Shown here: positions 1-8,635 of the stretch, in pieces
How the letters are laid out: each line of letters opens with the position of its first letter
How positions within the stretch are numbered: position 1 is the stretch's first letter
Assembly: GCA_963789515.1 (NCBI GenBank)
Contig: CAWBKW010000004.1
Coordinates: forward strand, 186,001 to 250,000
DNA: 64,000 nucleotides
From: JBAXEO01 sp963789515
GTDB taxonomy: Bacteria > Actinomycetota > Coriobacteriia > Anaerosomatales > JAAXUF01
Direction of reading: 5' to 3'
Translations under genes and position numbers: made by a program
Notes under the pieces: generated by a model
Told to the model about the DNA's origin: nothing
The model's input: the letters and a program-made list of their open reading frames with translations, nothing else
Database searches by the model: none

Positions 1-174
1 GTCCGGAAGCAGGAGCCCGTTGGTGAGGCGCGCCAGGGTCGACTTGCCGGAGCCGTTCGCGCCCAGGACGGCAACGGTCTCACCCGGGCCGATATCGAGG
101 GATACGTTCTGCAGCGCACGACGCGGCGTGCCCGCGGCGCTATACGAGAAGCTCACGTTCGAGAAGCTGATCAC
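1..174 (-). CDS. Energy-coupling factor (ECF) transporter ATP-binding protein, partial
   Basis: This is the N-terminal 58 codons of an ABC ATPase; the rest lies beyond the window edge. The Walker A motif GANGSGKST is visible about 40 residues in, preceded by a beta-rich start (VISFSNVSFSYS) typical of EcfA/CbiO subunits. In many Gram-positive and actinobacterial genomes ecfA genes follow rplQ, as here, and energise vitamin or metal uptake with an S-component and EcfT. The GTG start at 172-174 is inferred: no clear ribosome binding site precedes it and no better start lies between it and the rplQ terminator. The exact substrate cannot be told. Confidence 0.8.
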   Translation of the reverse strand, partial: MISFSNVSFSYSAAGTPRRALQNVSLDIGPGETVAVLGANGSGKSTLARLTNGLLLPD

Positions 175-211
175 AGCGCGGCGGCCCTTCGGGGTGTGGC
201 GAGACAGAGAA

Positions 212-239
212 AGAGGGCCTCCAGTGGGGAGGCCCTCTC
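212..239 (-). terminator. Rho-independent terminator after rplQ
   Basis: A near-perfect inverted repeat (AGAGGGCCTCC / GGAGGCCCTCT, short loop) lies just downstream of the rplQ stop on the minus strand and is followed by a T-rich stretch (TTTCTCTGTCTC). It likely ends the alpha operon or attenuates read-through into the ECF ATPase gene. Confidence 0.75.
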
Positions 240-276
240 ATGGTAGCGCGGCAAGCAGGTTCGAGTCGCGCGTGTG

Positions 277-627
277 CTAGTCGACGAGCTCCATGATGAC
301 CATGGGAGCCGAGTCGCCTTTGCGCGGTCCGAGCTTCATGATGCGGGTGTAACCGCCGGGACGGCCCTCGTAGCGCTCGCGATCGTTGAAGATCTTGGCG
401 ACGAGTTCCTTGTCTCCGAGGGCGGCGATGGCCAGACGACGCGAGTGCACGTCACCCTTCTTCGCCCAGGTGATGACCTTGTCGACGAGCGGCCGGACTT
501 CCTTGGCACGCGCCTCGGTGGTCTTGATCCGCTCGCTGATGAACAGCGCGCCGGCGATGCTCTTCAGCATGGCCTTGGTGTGGCTCGCGTCGGTTCCCAG
601 CTTACGGCCCTTTACTTGATGTCTCAT
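277..627 (-). CDS. rplQ: Large ribosomal subunit protein bL17
   Basis: The product is 116 residues, normal for bL17, and opens with MRHQVKGRKLGTDASH, the conserved start of the family. It binds 23S rRNA near the exit tunnel. It is the last gene of the alpha operon (rpsM-rpsK-rpsD-rpoA-rplQ), 16 bases after rpoA, and is followed by a strong terminator. Confidence 0.97.
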   Translation of the reverse strand: MRHQVKGRKLGTDASHTKAMLKSIAGALFISERIKTTEARAKEVRPLVDKVITWAKKGDVHSRRLAIAALGDKELVAKIFNDRERYEGRPGGYTRIMKLGPRKGDSAPMVIMELVD

Positions 628-643
628 GGTGTGCGCTCTCCCA

Positions 644-1588
644 CTAAGGCTTCAGGCCCAAGCCCATTTGCTGGAGCTTGTCCTTGACTTCTTCGATCGA
701 CTTCGCGCCGAAGTTACGGATATTGAGAAGGTCGTTCTCCGAGCACTCATTGAGCTGCCCGATGGTGTTGACGCCCTGCCGCTTCAGGCAGTTGTAGGAG
801 CGGACCGAAAGGTCGAGCTCCTCGATCGGCGTGTCCAGCACGCTCTCGCCTTCGTCTACAGCCGCGGCGAAGATGCCCTCGTCGGACAGGGCCGTGGCGG
901 CATGATCGACGAAGAGCATCATGTGCTCGTCGATGATCCGACCGGCACGAGCGACTGCGTCACTCGGGTCGATCGCGCCGTTGGTCTCCACTTCAAGCGT
1001 GAGCTTGTCGTAGTCGGTACGCTGACCGACACGCGTGTTCTCCACGACGTAGGTGCAGCGCGAGACCGGCGAGAAGAGCGAGTCGACGGTGATGACGCCG
1101 ATCGGGTCCTCTGCGCGCTTGTTGCGGTCCGCCGACACGTACCCGCGACCGACGCCGATACGCACGCCCATCTCGAGCTTCGCGCCCTTGTTCAGGTGCG
1201 CGATGACATGCTCCGGGTTGACCAGCTCGAACTCGGCGGGGACCTTGAGGTCCGCACCGGTCACGGCAGTCTGGCCTGAAACCGACAGCGTGGCGACTGC
1301 GTCGCCCGCGCCGATCCCGGTCTCGCGAAACACCAGGCCCTTCACGTTGAGCACGATGTCGGTGACGTCCTCGCGGACACCCTCGATCGATGCGAACTCA
1401 TGCTGCTGGCCTTCGATCCTGATAGAAGTCGCGGCCGCTCCCTGCAGAGAGGAAAGCAACACGCGGCGCATGCAGTTGCCGAGGGTGTACCCGAAACCGC
1501 GCTCGAGCGGCTCGACGACGTAACGCGCAACATTCGCGTCGACCTGATCGAGATCGACCGTGACCTCTGGCCTCATGAACTCTGTCAT
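644..1588 (-). CDS. rpoA: DNA-directed RNA polymerase subunit alpha
   Basis: The alpha subunit (314 residues, usual length) dimerises to nucleate RNA polymerase assembly. The N-terminal domain (about 1-230) contains the family signature LEPLERGFGYTLGNCMRRVL-like segment near residue 30. The C-terminal domain (about 250-314) holds the helix-hairpin-helix that contacts UP-element DNA and activators, ending SENDLLNIRNFGAKSIEEV plus about ten residues. It sits between rpsD and rplQ as in most bacteria. The CTD is notable because a similar module occurs at the end of RpoC in this window. Confidence 0.98.
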   Translation of the reverse strand: MTEFMRPEVTVDLDQVDANVARYVVEPLERGFGYTLGNCMRRVLLSSLQGAAATSIRIEGQQHEFASIEGVREDVTDIVLNVKGLVFRETGIGAGDAVATLSVSGQTAVTGADLKVPAEFELVNPEHVIAHLNKGAKLEMGVRIGVGRGYVSADRNKRAEDPIGVITVDSLFSPVSRCTYVVENTRVGQRTDYDKLTLEVETNGAIDPSDAVARAGRIIDEHMMLFVDHAATALSDEGIFAAAVDEGESVLDTPIEELDLSVRSYNCLKRQGVNTIGQLNECSENDLLNIRNFGAKSIEEVKDKLQQMGLGLKP

Positions 1589-1617
1589 CCAGTAGCCTCC
1601 TTGGCTGTCAGGTCCGG

Positions 1618-2244
1618 TTACTTCGAGTAGAGCTCGACGATGAGCTGCTCGCGAACCGGTGCGTCGATCTGCTCACGCGTCGGCAGCGAAAGGATCTTGC
1701 CCTGCAGCTTCTCGATATCGACCTCAAGCCAACCCGGGACCTCGATCTTTTCAGACGCGATGAGCGCCGTCTTGATGACCAGCAGGTCACGGGACTTGTC
1801 GGCGATTGCCACGACCTCGCCCGGACGAACCCGGTACGAAGGGATGTCAACGCGTCGGCCCGCAATGGTGATGTGGCCGTGGCGAACGATCTGCCTGGCC
1901 TCGTCGCGAGACTTGGCGAAGCCGAGTCGATAGACCACGTTGTCGAGCCGGCTCTCGAGAATGCGCAGCAGGTTCTCACCGGTGATGCCCTTCTGGGCAG
2001 ACGCGATGACGTAGTAGCCGCGGAACTGCTTCTCGAGCAGGCCGTAGATACGCTTGGTCCGCTGCTTCTCGCGCAGCTGGACGCGGTACTCCGAGTCACG
2101 CGGCCGCTTCTTGCCGGCCTGACCGGGAGGATACGGGCGCTTCTCCACTCCGCACTTGTCGGAGTAGCAGCGATCGCCCTTGAGGAACAGTTTGATGCCT
2201 TCACGGCGGCACAGACGACAGTCCGCCCCGGTGTATCGAGCCAT
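1618..2244 (-). CDS. rpsD: Small ribosomal subunit protein uS4
   Basis: This 208-residue primary 16S rRNA-binding protein starts MARYTGADCRLCRREG. Four cysteines within the first 32 residues (C9, C12, C26, C31 approximately) make it the zinc-containing form. The S4 RNA-binding domain follows from about residue 98 (LESRLDNVVYRLGFA). It lies between rpsK and rpoA; in other bacteria S4 represses the alpha operon, but no target structure was sought here. Confidence 0.97.
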   Translation of the reverse strand: MARYTGADCRLCRREGIKLFLKGDRCYSDKCGVEKRPYPPGQAGKKRPRDSEYRVQLREKQRTKRIYGLLEKQFRGYYVIASAQKGITGENLLRILESRLDNVVYRLGFAKSRDEARQIVRHGHITIAGRRVDIPSYRVRPGEVVAIADKSRDLLVIKTALIASEKIEVPGWLEVDIEKLQGKILSLPTREQIDAPVREQLIVELYSK

Positions 2245-2263
2245 AGGTACAAATCCTCCCGAG

Positions 2264-2665
2264 TTACACGCGACGACGCTTGCGCGGACGGCAACCGTTG
2301 TGCGGGACCGGAGTGCAATCCTGAATGCTCGAGATCTCCAGGCCGGAAGCCTGAAGCGAGCGGATAGCGGTCTCGCGACCCGAACCCGGGCCCTTGACGA
2401 ATACGGCGACCTTACGCAGGCCGTGCTCCTGAGCCATCTTTGCAGCTGCCTCAGCGGCCATCTGCGCGGCGAACGGGGTGGACTTACGTGAGCCCTTGAA
2501 CCCCACTGTGCCGGCAGACTGCCAGGAGATCACGTTGCCCGTGGGGTCCGTGATGCTGATGATGGTGTTATTGAACGTGCTCTTGATGTGCGCCTGACCG
2601 ACGGCTATGTTCTTGCGCTCAGAGCGCTTGAGCCGGGTCCGGACATTCTTCTTCTTGGCTGCCAT
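2264..2665 (-). CDS. rpsK: Small ribosomal subunit protein uS11
   Basis: The 133-residue product has the canonical C-terminus (PVPHNGCRPRKRRRV) and the GRETAIRSLQASGLEI segment of uS11, which lines the platform of the 30S subunit near the mRNA exit. It is separated by only three bases from rpsM, consistent with translational coupling. Confidence 0.97.
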   Translation of the reverse strand: MAAKKKNVRTRLKRSERKNIAVGQAHIKSTFNNTIISITDPTGNVISWQSAGTVGFKGSRKSTPFAAQMAAEAAAKMAQEHGLRKVAVFVKGPGSGRETAIRSLQASGLEISSIQDCTPVPHNGCRPRKRRRV

Positions 2666-2668
2666 CTG

Positions 2669-3043
2669 TTACTTGCCCTTCTTCTTCGCGCCGATTTGAC
2701 GGCGCGGGCCCTTCCGGGTGCGCGCATTGGTGTGCGTGCGCTGACCGCGGACGGGAAGGCCCTTGCGGTGACGAAGGCCGCGGTAGCAGCCGATCTCCAT
2801 GAGTCGCTTGATGTTCTGCGAGACTTCTCGGCGGAGGTCACCCTCGATCTTGAGGTTCTTGTCGATGTACTCACGAAGCCGCACAACCTCTTCTTCCGTG
2901 AGGTCGCGCACGCGGGTCGCCGGGTCGATGGCGGTCTCGCGGACAATCAGCTGACTGGTGGTCAGGCCGATGCCATAGATGTAGGTCAGGCCGATCTCAA
3001 CGCGCTTCTCGCGCGGGAGGTCGACGCCTGCGATTCGGGCCAC
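2669..3043 (-). CDS. rpsM: Small ribosomal subunit protein uS13
   Basis: The 124-residue protein begins MARIAGVDLPREKRVEIGLT and has the C-terminal RGLRHRKGLPVRGQRTHTNA signature of uS13, which contacts P-site tRNA and 23S rRNA at the head of the 30S subunit. It follows rpmJ by 12 bases and a good AGGAGGG ribosome binding site precedes it. Confidence 0.97.
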   Translation of the reverse strand: MARIAGVDLPREKRVEIGLTYIYGIGLTTSQLIVRETAIDPATRVRDLTEEEVVRLREYIDKNLKIEGDLRREVSQNIKRLMEIGCYRGLRHRKGLPVRGQRTHTNARTRKGPRRQIGAKKKGK

Positions 3044-3055
3044 TCGTGCTCCCTC

Positions 3056-3169
3056 CTAGCCCTGGCGCTGCTTATGGCGCGGGTTCTCACAGATCACGAG
3101 AACTCGGCCATGGCGCCGGATCACCTTACACTTGTCGCACATTCTCTTTACTGAAGGCCTTACCTTCAT
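3056..3169 (-). CDS. rpmJ: Large ribosomal subunit protein bL36
   Basis: Reading the minus strand gives a 37-residue protein starting MKVRPSVKRMCDKCKVIRR and ending NPRHKQRQG. Cysteines 11, 14 and 27 and the later histidine form the zinc site of the C+ form of bL36. It lies between infA and rpsM, its usual place. GGGAG upstream of the ATG serves as ribosome binding site. Confidence 0.95.
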   Translation of the reverse strand: MKVRPSVKRMCDKCKVIRRHGRVLVICENPRHKQRQG

Positions 3170-3293
3170 CGTTCTCCCTTTCAGTGCTGTGAATCGATCT
3201 ATCTTCACACCCAGCCGCAGGCGTGGTTTGTCCATGCTTAGACCCGGTACACGCTACCGGGAGTGTCCACTAGACAGCGGACACAGGGCCTTA

Positions 3294-3515
3294 CTACTTG
3301 TAGCGGTATGTGATTCTCCCCCGGGTGAGGTCGTACGGGGAAAGCTCGACGACCACCTTGTCACCGGGCAGGATGCGGATGTAGTGCATGCGCATCTTGC
3401 CGGAAATGTGTGCGAGGACCTTGTGTCCGTTCTCCAGCTCTACGCGAAACATCGCGTTGGGTAGAGGCTCGACCACCGTGCCTTCGAGTTCGATCGCATC
3501 GTCCCGCTTTGCCAC
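3294..3515 (-). CDS. infA: Translation initiation factor IF-1
   Basis: IF-1 is a single OB-fold protein that binds the 30S A site. I chose the GTG at 3513-3515, giving 73 residues (VAKRDDAIELEGTVVEPLPN start), because this matches family length and alignment and a GAGGAG ribosome binding site lies 10 bases upstream. A longer 87-residue frame exists but its extra N-terminus is unlike IF-1. The conserved RMHYIRILPGDKV and C-terminal RGRITYRYK are present. The gap of 124 bases to rpmJ is longer than most in this operon. Confidence 0.93.
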   Translation of the reverse strand: MAKRDDAIELEGTVVEPLPNAMFRVELENGHKVLAHISGKMRMHYIRILPGDKVVVELSPYDLTRGRITYRYK

Positions 3516-3623
3516 GAAAAGGGTGCTCCTCACAACATGGAAATCGCAAGTGGACATCTTATCCTATGTGATGCCGGCGCGTCCAGCGGCGCGTATTCAT
3601 CAGTGGATCTAGGACCAGGCCCT

Positions 3624-4373
3624 TCACTCCACGGTCAGAATCAGCGGTCCGTCCTCGGTGATGGCCACCGTGTGCTCGAAATGCGCCGACAGTAGTCCGT
3701 CCCTCGTGACGACGGTCCATCCGTCGGGAAGCGAATCGACGGCGGCCTGCCCCTGATTGACCATCGGCTCGATGGCCAGGACCATGCCCGTACTCAGCAG
3801 TGGGCCTTTGCCCGGAGTTCCGTAGTTGGGCACGTTGGGATCCTCGTGCATGGCTCGGCCGATCCCGTGGCCCACGTACTCGCGAACCACCGAGAACCCG
3901 GCCGACTCAGCGACCGCCTGCACGGCCGCGCCGATGTCGAACAGATGGTTCCCTGCACGCGACGCCGCAATCCCTGCCGTCAGCGAGGCCTCGGTGGCGT
4001 CAAGAAGCGCCTGCGCGGCCTCGGTGATCGTCCCGACGGCGAAGGTGCGCGCGTTGTCACCGTAGTAGCCGTCGACGACGGCGCCGACGTCCACTGAGAG
4101 CACCTGACCTTCGAGCAGCTTGATCAGCTCGGAGGGAATGCCGTGTACGACCTGGCATCCGACCGATGTGCATAAGGTCTTGGGAAACCCGTGGTATCCC
4201 TTGAACGCGGGGACGCCGCCTTCCTCGCGGATGACCGTCTCGGCGAGTTCGTCGAGTTCGGCGGTCGTCACTCCGGGGGCCACAGCCTCGCCCACCATGC
4301 GAAGAGCGCGGGCGCTGACGCGTCCGGCCTCTCGCATGGTCTCGATCTCAGCTGCTGACTTCCGGACGATCAC
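3624..4373 (-). CDS. map: Methionine aminopeptidase, type I
   Basis: The enzyme removes the initiator methionine from nascent proteins. The 249-residue length is normal for type I. The metal ligands are readable: two aspartates in SVDVGAVVDGYYGDNARTF, the histidine of VGHGIGR, the glutamate of AIEPMV and the glutamate of FEHTVAI. The GTG start at 4371-4373, eight bases after the adk stop, gives MIVRKSAAEIETMREAG, matching the family; GGAAG at the adk end can act as ribosome binding site. A longer open frame into adk is spurious. Confidence 0.95.
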   Translation of the reverse strand: MIVRKSAAEIETMREAGRVSARALRMVGEAVAPGVTTAELDELAETVIREEGGVPAFKGYHGFPKTLCTSVGCQVVHGIPSELIKLLEGQVLSVDVGAVVDGYYGDNARTFAVGTITEAAQALLDATEASLTAGIAASRAGNHLFDIGAAVQAVAESAGFSVVREYVGHGIGRAMHEDPNVPNYGTPGKGPLLSTGMVLAIEPMVNQGQAAVDSLPDGWTVVTRDGLLSAHFEHTVAITEDGPLILTVE

Positions 4374-4380
4374 GAAGCGG

Positions 4381-5025
4381 CTAGGCTTCCAGCGCGGTTC
4401 GCACGTCGGCGAAGACCACGTCGACCGGACGGTCCCCGTCGATCTCGTGGAGAACGCCCATGCTCGAGTAGTAGGGCACGAGTTGAGAGGTGATCGCGTC
4501 GTAGTCGTTGAGGCGCTTGGTAGCCGCCTCGACGGTGTCATCATCACGCTGGTAGACCTCGCCGCCGCACGAATCGCACACACCGTCTTGGGCAGGCATC
4601 TCGCCCATGACGTTGTAGATCCGTCCGCACCCGCGGCACTGGCGCCTCGACGTCAGGCGACCCATGAGCACGTCTCGCGGGACCTCGATTGAAACGACCG
4701 CGTCGAGCTGCCTTCCCATCGAGTCCAGAGCCCGGCTGAGCGCTTCGGCCTGGGGAAGCGTACGCGGAAACCCGTCGAGCATGAATCCGCCGTCGCAGTC
4801 AGGCTGGGACAGTCTGTCCTTGACCATCGCGATCACGAGTTCATCCGGGACGAGCTGGCCTTCATCCATGTAGCGCTTTGCCTCGACGCCGAGCTCAGTC
4901 CCCTCGGCGACGTTCTTGCGGAAGATGTCGCCCGTGGAGATGTGCGTCAGCCCATAGGCGTCAACGAGCTTGGCGGCTTGCGTGCCTTTGCCCGCTCCGG
5001 CTGCACCCAACAAGACGAGATTCAT
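4381..5025 (-). CDS. adk: Adenylate kinase
   Basis: The 214-residue kinase interconverts ATP, AMP and ADP. The P-loop GAAGAGKGTQ is at residues 7-16, the AMP-binding GFPRTLPQA near residue 85. The LID is the long zinc-binding type with four cysteines (CRGCGRIYN and CDSCGG, residues about 127-150). The gene follows secY by 36 bases, its usual location in the spc operon. Confidence 0.97.
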   Translation of the reverse strand: MNLVLLGAAGAGKGTQAAKLVDAYGLTHISTGDIFRKNVAEGTELGVEAKRYMDEGQLVPDELVIAMVKDRLSQPDCDGGFMLDGFPRTLPQAEALSRALDSMGRQLDAVVSIEVPRDVLMGRLTSRRQCRGCGRIYNVMGEMPAQDGVCDSCGGEVYQRDDDTVEAATKRLNDYDAITSQLVPYYSSMGVLHEIDGDRPVDVVFADVRTALEA

Positions 5026-5061
5026 CCGCGTTCCCTTCGCACGTAGCGCCCACTCAACCGT

Positions 5062-6321
5062 CTAGGACTTGAAGAAGCCCTCGTAGTGACGCATCTTCAG
5101 CTGGCTCTCGAGCTGGGTCATGGTCTCGAGTGCGACGCCCGTCATGATGAGGATCGACGTCCCGCCGAACTGCTGGACCAGCGGGTCGTTGGTGAACGTG
5201 AACAGCATGGTCGGGACGACCGCGATGGTGCCGAGGAACAGCGCACCGGGGAGCGTGATCCGGTTGAGCACGTTCTCGATGTAGCGGACCGTGGCAGAAC
5301 CCGGACGAATACCTGGGATGAACCCGCCGTTCTTGCGCAGGTTGTCAGCCAGGTCGATCGGGTTGAAGACCAGGGCCGTGTAGAAGTAGGTGAAGAACAC
5401 GATCAGGGCGAACATCATGAGCCAGTTGTACGGACCGGATGCCAGCGCTGTACCGATTTTGATAAGAGTCGGGTTGCCCGTGATCGTCGCGATCTGCAGC
5501 GGGAAGAACAGAATGGCCGACGCGAAGATGATCGGGACCACGTTGGCACCGTTGATCTTGAGCGGGATGTAGGTACCCGAACCGCCGTACACCTTCCGTC
5601 CGACCACTCGCTTGGCGTACTGGACCGGGATACGGCGCTGAGCGCGCTCCATGGTCACGATCGCCGCGATCACGAACAGGGTGATGACGATGATCAGCAG
5701 GGTGAAGAGACCGCTTTGGAAGGTGACCGACGCGACGATCGCCTGCGGGAAGCGGGAAACGATGCTCGCAAAGATGAGCAGCGACATGCCGTTGCCGATA
5801 CCTCGCTGCGTGATGAGCTCGCTCATCCACATGATGAAGGCCGTACCGGCGATGAGGGTGACGACGATGACCCCGTTGGTGAACCACGCCGGAGGCATGC
5901 CGGGCCCGGTCGGCAGCGCACCGCGGAACACCGCAAGAAGCCCGAACGACTCGAGAAGCGCGATACCGAGCGTCATGTACCGCGTTATCTGGGTGATCTT
6001 GCGCTGGCCGGACTCGCCTTCCTTCTGCCACTGCTCGATCTTCGGGATCACGCCCTGGAGAAGCTGCATGATGATCGAGGCGGTGATGTAGGGCATGATG
6101 CCCAGCGAGAACACGGCGAACTTCTCAAGCGCGCCGCCCGAGAACAGACCCAGAAGGCCAAGGGTGGCGTTATCGGAAATCAGCTGTTTGACCGTGTCCA
6201 GGTTGACGCCCGGCACGGGAATGTAGGCGCCCAAGCGGTACAAGGCGATCATGGCCAACGTGAAGATGATCTTGCGACGCAGCTCCGGGATGCGAAACGC
6301 GTTGGAGATCGCTGTTAGCAC
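5062..6321 (-). CDS. secY: Protein translocase subunit SecY
   Basis: SecY forms the membrane channel for protein export with SecE (encoded here at 30,606) and SecG. The 419-residue product has ten predicted hydrophobic segments, with conserved regions including LGLFSGGALEKFAVFSLGIM and the late IPGIRPG loop. Its GTG start overlaps the rplO stop (GTGCTAA), so the two are probably translationally coupled. Confidence 0.97.
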   Translation of the reverse strand: MLTAISNAFRIPELRRKIIFTLAMIALYRLGAYIPVPGVNLDTVKQLISDNATLGLLGLFSGGALEKFAVFSLGIMPYITASIIMQLLQGVIPKIEQWQKEGESGQRKITQITRYMTLGIALLESFGLLAVFRGALPTGPGMPPAWFTNGVIVVTLIAGTAFIMWMSELITQRGIGNGMSLLIFASIVSRFPQAIVASVTFQSGLFTLLIIVITLFVIAAIVTMERAQRRIPVQYAKRVVGRKVYGGSGTYIPLKINGANVVPIIFASAILFFPLQIATITGNPTLIKIGTALASGPYNWLMMFALIVFFTYFYTALVFNPIDLADNLRKNGGFIPGIRPGSATVRYIENVLNRITLPGALFLGTIAVVPTMLFTFTNDPLVQQFGGTSILIMTGVALETMTQLESQLKMRHYEGFFKS

Positions 6322-6764
6322 GATGCCTCGACCGTCCCTCCGGCTGCCTCGATCTTCTGCTTCGCTGAACCCGAGACCTTGTCAGCCCGCACGGTGAGCT
6401 TCTTGTTGAGCTCGCCATCGCCGAGGACCTTGAACGGCGCGTTCGCGGACTTGACGATGCCCTTGGCGACGAGTGACTCGCCGTCGACGACATCGCCGTC
6501 AGCGAACGCCTCGTCCAAGCGGGACACGTTGACGACCGCGAACTCGACGCGATTGCGGTTCTTGAAGCCCGGGAGCTTGGGGAGACGCATCGCGAGCGGC
6601 GTCTGCCCACCCTCGAAGCCGGGACCCTTGGTGCCGCCGGCGCGCGAGCCTTGGCCCTTGTCGCCTCGGCCGGCAGTGCTACCGTGGCCGCTTCCGTTAC
6701 CGCGCCCGACGCGCTTGCGGGGCTTGCGGGACCCGGGTGCGGGGAACAAGTCGTTGATCTGCAT
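6315..6764 (-). CDS. rplO: Large ribosomal subunit protein uL15
   Basis: The 149-residue product starts MQINDLFPAPGSRKPRKRVG and has the glycine-rich RGNGSGHGSTAGRGDKGQ region typical of uL15. The ATG at 6762-6764 is the family start. An open frame continues upstream far into rpmD and rpsE, but only as a consequence of GC-rich codon bias. The stop overlaps the secY start. Confidence 0.96.
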   Translation of the reverse strand: MQINDLFPAPGSRKPRKRVGRGNGSGHGSTAGRGDKGQGSRAGGTKGPGFEGGQTPLAMRLPKLPGFKNRNRVEFAVVNVSRLDEAFADGDVVDGESLVAKGIVKSANAPFKVLGDGELNKKLTVRADKVSGSAKQKIEAAGGTVEASC

Positions 6765-6878
6765 GTGCGTGGTGCTCCGTTTCATTCGCTGGACGGGGCG
6801 CGTTCTCTGTGCGCCGCCGCTGCCGGCCGCTCGCCGCCGACTGACTTCACCGAGCTGAATCCTACCAGACACACCCAA

Positions 6879-6899
6879 GGCCCGACGCGTGGCCGGGCC
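6879..6899 (-). promoter_or_regulatory. Hairpin in the rpmD-rplO intergenic region
   Basis: The 155-base gap between rpmD and rplO is unusually long for this operon. It holds an inverted repeat GGCCCG/CGGGCC with a 9-base loop. It lacks a T-tract, so it could be an attenuator or processing site rather than a true terminator. No clear promoter was seen. Confidence 0.3.
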
Positions 6900-6919
6900 C
6901 GAGGAGCGGTTGCGATGAC

Positions 6920-7120
6920 TTAGGAGATCTCCTCGACCTTGACGAGGTGCTTGACCTTGAAGACCATCCCCATGATCGCGGGCGATTCGGACTGCACGAC
7001 CGAGTCGTTGATCCGCTTGAGCCCGAGGGCACGGACCGTACGCTTCTGGTCTGCAGGAAAGCCGATCCCGCTCTTGATCTGAGTGATCTTGATCTTCTTC
7101 TCGGCTGGCTTCTTTGCCAT
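6920..7120 (-). CDS. rpmD: Large ribosomal subunit protein uL30
   Basis: The 66-residue product has the uL30 core ITQIKSGIGFPADQKRTVRA and ALGLKRINDSV. A short lysine-rich N-terminal extension (MAKKPAEKK) precedes it. It starts three bases after rpsE, as in most spc operons. Confidence 0.95.
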   Translation of the reverse strand: MAKKPAEKKIKITQIKSGIGFPADQKRTVRALGLKRINDSVVQSESPAIMGMVFKVKHLVKVEEIS

Positions 7121-7123
7121 TTG

Positions 7124-7636
7124 CTACTCCTCCCAGCCGTAGATCTGGCCCACGGACATGCCGCGACGGCGGGCGATGTCCTGAGGACTCGAGAGGGACT
7201 GCAGCCCTTGTGCGGCCGCCTTCACCATGTTCAGCGCGTTGTCGCTGCCCAGTGACTTGGAGAGCACGTCCTTGATACCCGCGAGCTCGAGCAGCGCTCG
7301 AACCGGACCGCCGGCGATGATACCGGTACCGGGGGATGCCGGCTTGAGCATGACACGGCCCGCGCCGAACTCGCCGATGATGGCGTGCGGAAGCGTGTTG
7401 TGCTTGGTCAGCGGGACCTTGAACATGTTCTTCTTGGCGTCCTCGATGCCCTTCTTGATGGCGATCGGCACTTCCTGGGACTTGCCCATGCCGACGCCGA
7501 CGTTGCCCGCACCATCGCCGACGACGACGAGCGCCGTCAGTGCGAAGCGACGGCCGCCCTTGACGACCTTCGAAACGCGGTTGATGTAGACGACCTTCTC
7601 CTGAAGATCGGAGACATTGCTTTCTCTGCGCGCCAT
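7124..7636 (-). CDS. rpsE: Small ribosomal subunit protein uS5
   Basis: uS5 helps maintain decoding accuracy. The start at 7634-7636 (MARRESNVSDLQEKVVYINR) is preferred over an ATG two codons earlier because GGGAG lies at a proper distance from it; the product is 170 residues. The double-stranded RNA-binding S5 domain (VVKGGRRFALTALVVVGDG) and the C-terminal domain with GIKDVLSKSLGS are clear. Confidence 0.96.
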   Translation of the reverse strand: MARRESNVSDLQEKVVYINRVSKVVKGGRRFALTALVVVGDGAGNVGVGMGKSQEVPIAIKKGIEDAKKNMFKVPLTKHNTLPHAIIGEFGAGRVMLKPASPGTGIIAGGPVRALLELAGIKDVLSKSLGSDNALNMVKAAAQGLQSLSSPQDIARRRGMSVGQIYGWEE

Positions 7637-7647
7637 ACTCATTCTCC

Positions 7648-8016
7648 CTAAAACTCGAGGCCGGCGCTGCGCGCACCGTCCGCCAGAGCCTTCACGCGGC
7701 CGTGGTACAGGCGACCCCCGCGGTCGAACACGACCTCGGTGATGCCCGCCTCGGCCGCACGGCGGCCAACAGTCTCGCCGACCACGCGCGCAGCGTCGAT
7801 CGTGGCGCCGTTCTTCAGCTCACCGCGCACCTCAGTCTCGACGGTCGATGCCGAAACCAGCGTGGTTCCTGCGACATCGTCGATGACCTGGGCGTAGATG
7901 TGGGTGTTGGTGCGGGTCACGCGCAGACGCGGCCGCGCGGCGGTGCCGCTGACCTTGCCGCGCACCCTGCGCTGCCGGCGCTCGAGCTTCGCCTGCTTCG
8001 CCTTCAGCTTGTCCAT
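7648..8016 (-). CDS. rplR: Large ribosomal subunit protein uL18
   Basis: The 122-residue 5S rRNA-binding protein has the typical basic N-terminus (MDKLKAKQAKLERRQRRVR), RLRVTRTNTHIYAQVIDD and the C-terminal FDRGGRLYHGRVKALADGAR signature. It lies between rplF and rpsE. Confidence 0.97.
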   Translation of the reverse strand: MDKLKAKQAKLERRQRRVRGKVSGTAARPRLRVTRTNTHIYAQVIDDVAGTTLVSASTVETEVRGELKNGATIDAARVVGETVGRRAAEAGITEVVFDRGGRLYHGRVKALADGARSAGLEF

Positions 8017-8071
8017 GTGGTCACTACTCTCCTCGATCTCGCCGGCCGGTCGGCCGGATCGTTACCAGCAC

Positions 8072-8608
8072 CTACTTGGCGGCCTTGCCCAGCTTGCGGC
8101 GAACGTACTCGCCCTCGTAGCGAACGCCCTTGCCCTTGTAGGGCTCCGGCTTGCGCCACTTGCGAATGTCCGCGGCAACCTGACCGACCTGCTGCTTGTC
8201 GATGCCCCGAACGGTGATCCTGGTCGGCTGCGGAACCTCGAACGTGATGCCCGGCTCGGCCGAGACGACCACCGGGTGGCTGAAACCGAGCTGCAGCTCC
8301 AGGTCCGAGCCCTTGAGAATGGCTCGATACCCCACGCCCACGATCTCAAGGTTCTTCGAGAAACCCTCCGAGACGCCCGTGACCATGTTGGACAGAAGCG
8401 TCCTGGTCAGGCCGTGCAGGGAGCGTGCGGTGCGCGAGTCGTCGGGGCGAGTCACGACCAGTTCGCCGTCGTTGAGCTCGATCCCGAGCACATCAGTGAA
8501 GGTCTGGACCAGTTCGCCCTTGGGTCCCTTGACCGTCACGGTCGAGCCGTCGATCTTTACGTCTACCCCGGACGGGACCGGGATGGGCTGCTTGCCGATA
8601 CGAGACAC
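8072..8608 (-). CDS. rplF: Large ribosomal subunit protein uL6
   Basis: The 178-residue product starts MSRIGKQPIPVPSGVDVKID, the standard uL6 start, and ends with the conserved KWRKPEPYKGKGVRYEGEYV segment. It contains two repeated uL6 domains and binds near the GTPase centre of the 50S subunit. Confidence 0.97.
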   Translation of the reverse strand: MSRIGKQPIPVPSGVDVKIDGSTVTVKGPKGELVQTFTDVLGIELNDGELVVTRPDDSRTARSLHGLTRTLLSNMVTGVSEGFSKNLEIVGVGYRAILKGSDLELQLGFSHPVVVSAEPGITFEVPQPTRITVRGIDKQQVGQVAADIRKWRKPEPYKGKGVRYEGEYVRRKLGKAAK

Positions 8609-8635
8609 GGCTTTCGCTCCTTTCCTGTCGTCCGG

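Noticed and set aside
5086..6318. Plus-strand open frame antisense to secY
   Set aside because: Highly charged, low-complexity translation, typical of an antisense reading of a membrane protein.
6765..7676. N-terminal extension of uL15 reaching into rpsE
   Set aside because: No similarity to uL15; the ATG at 6,762-6,764 matches the family start.
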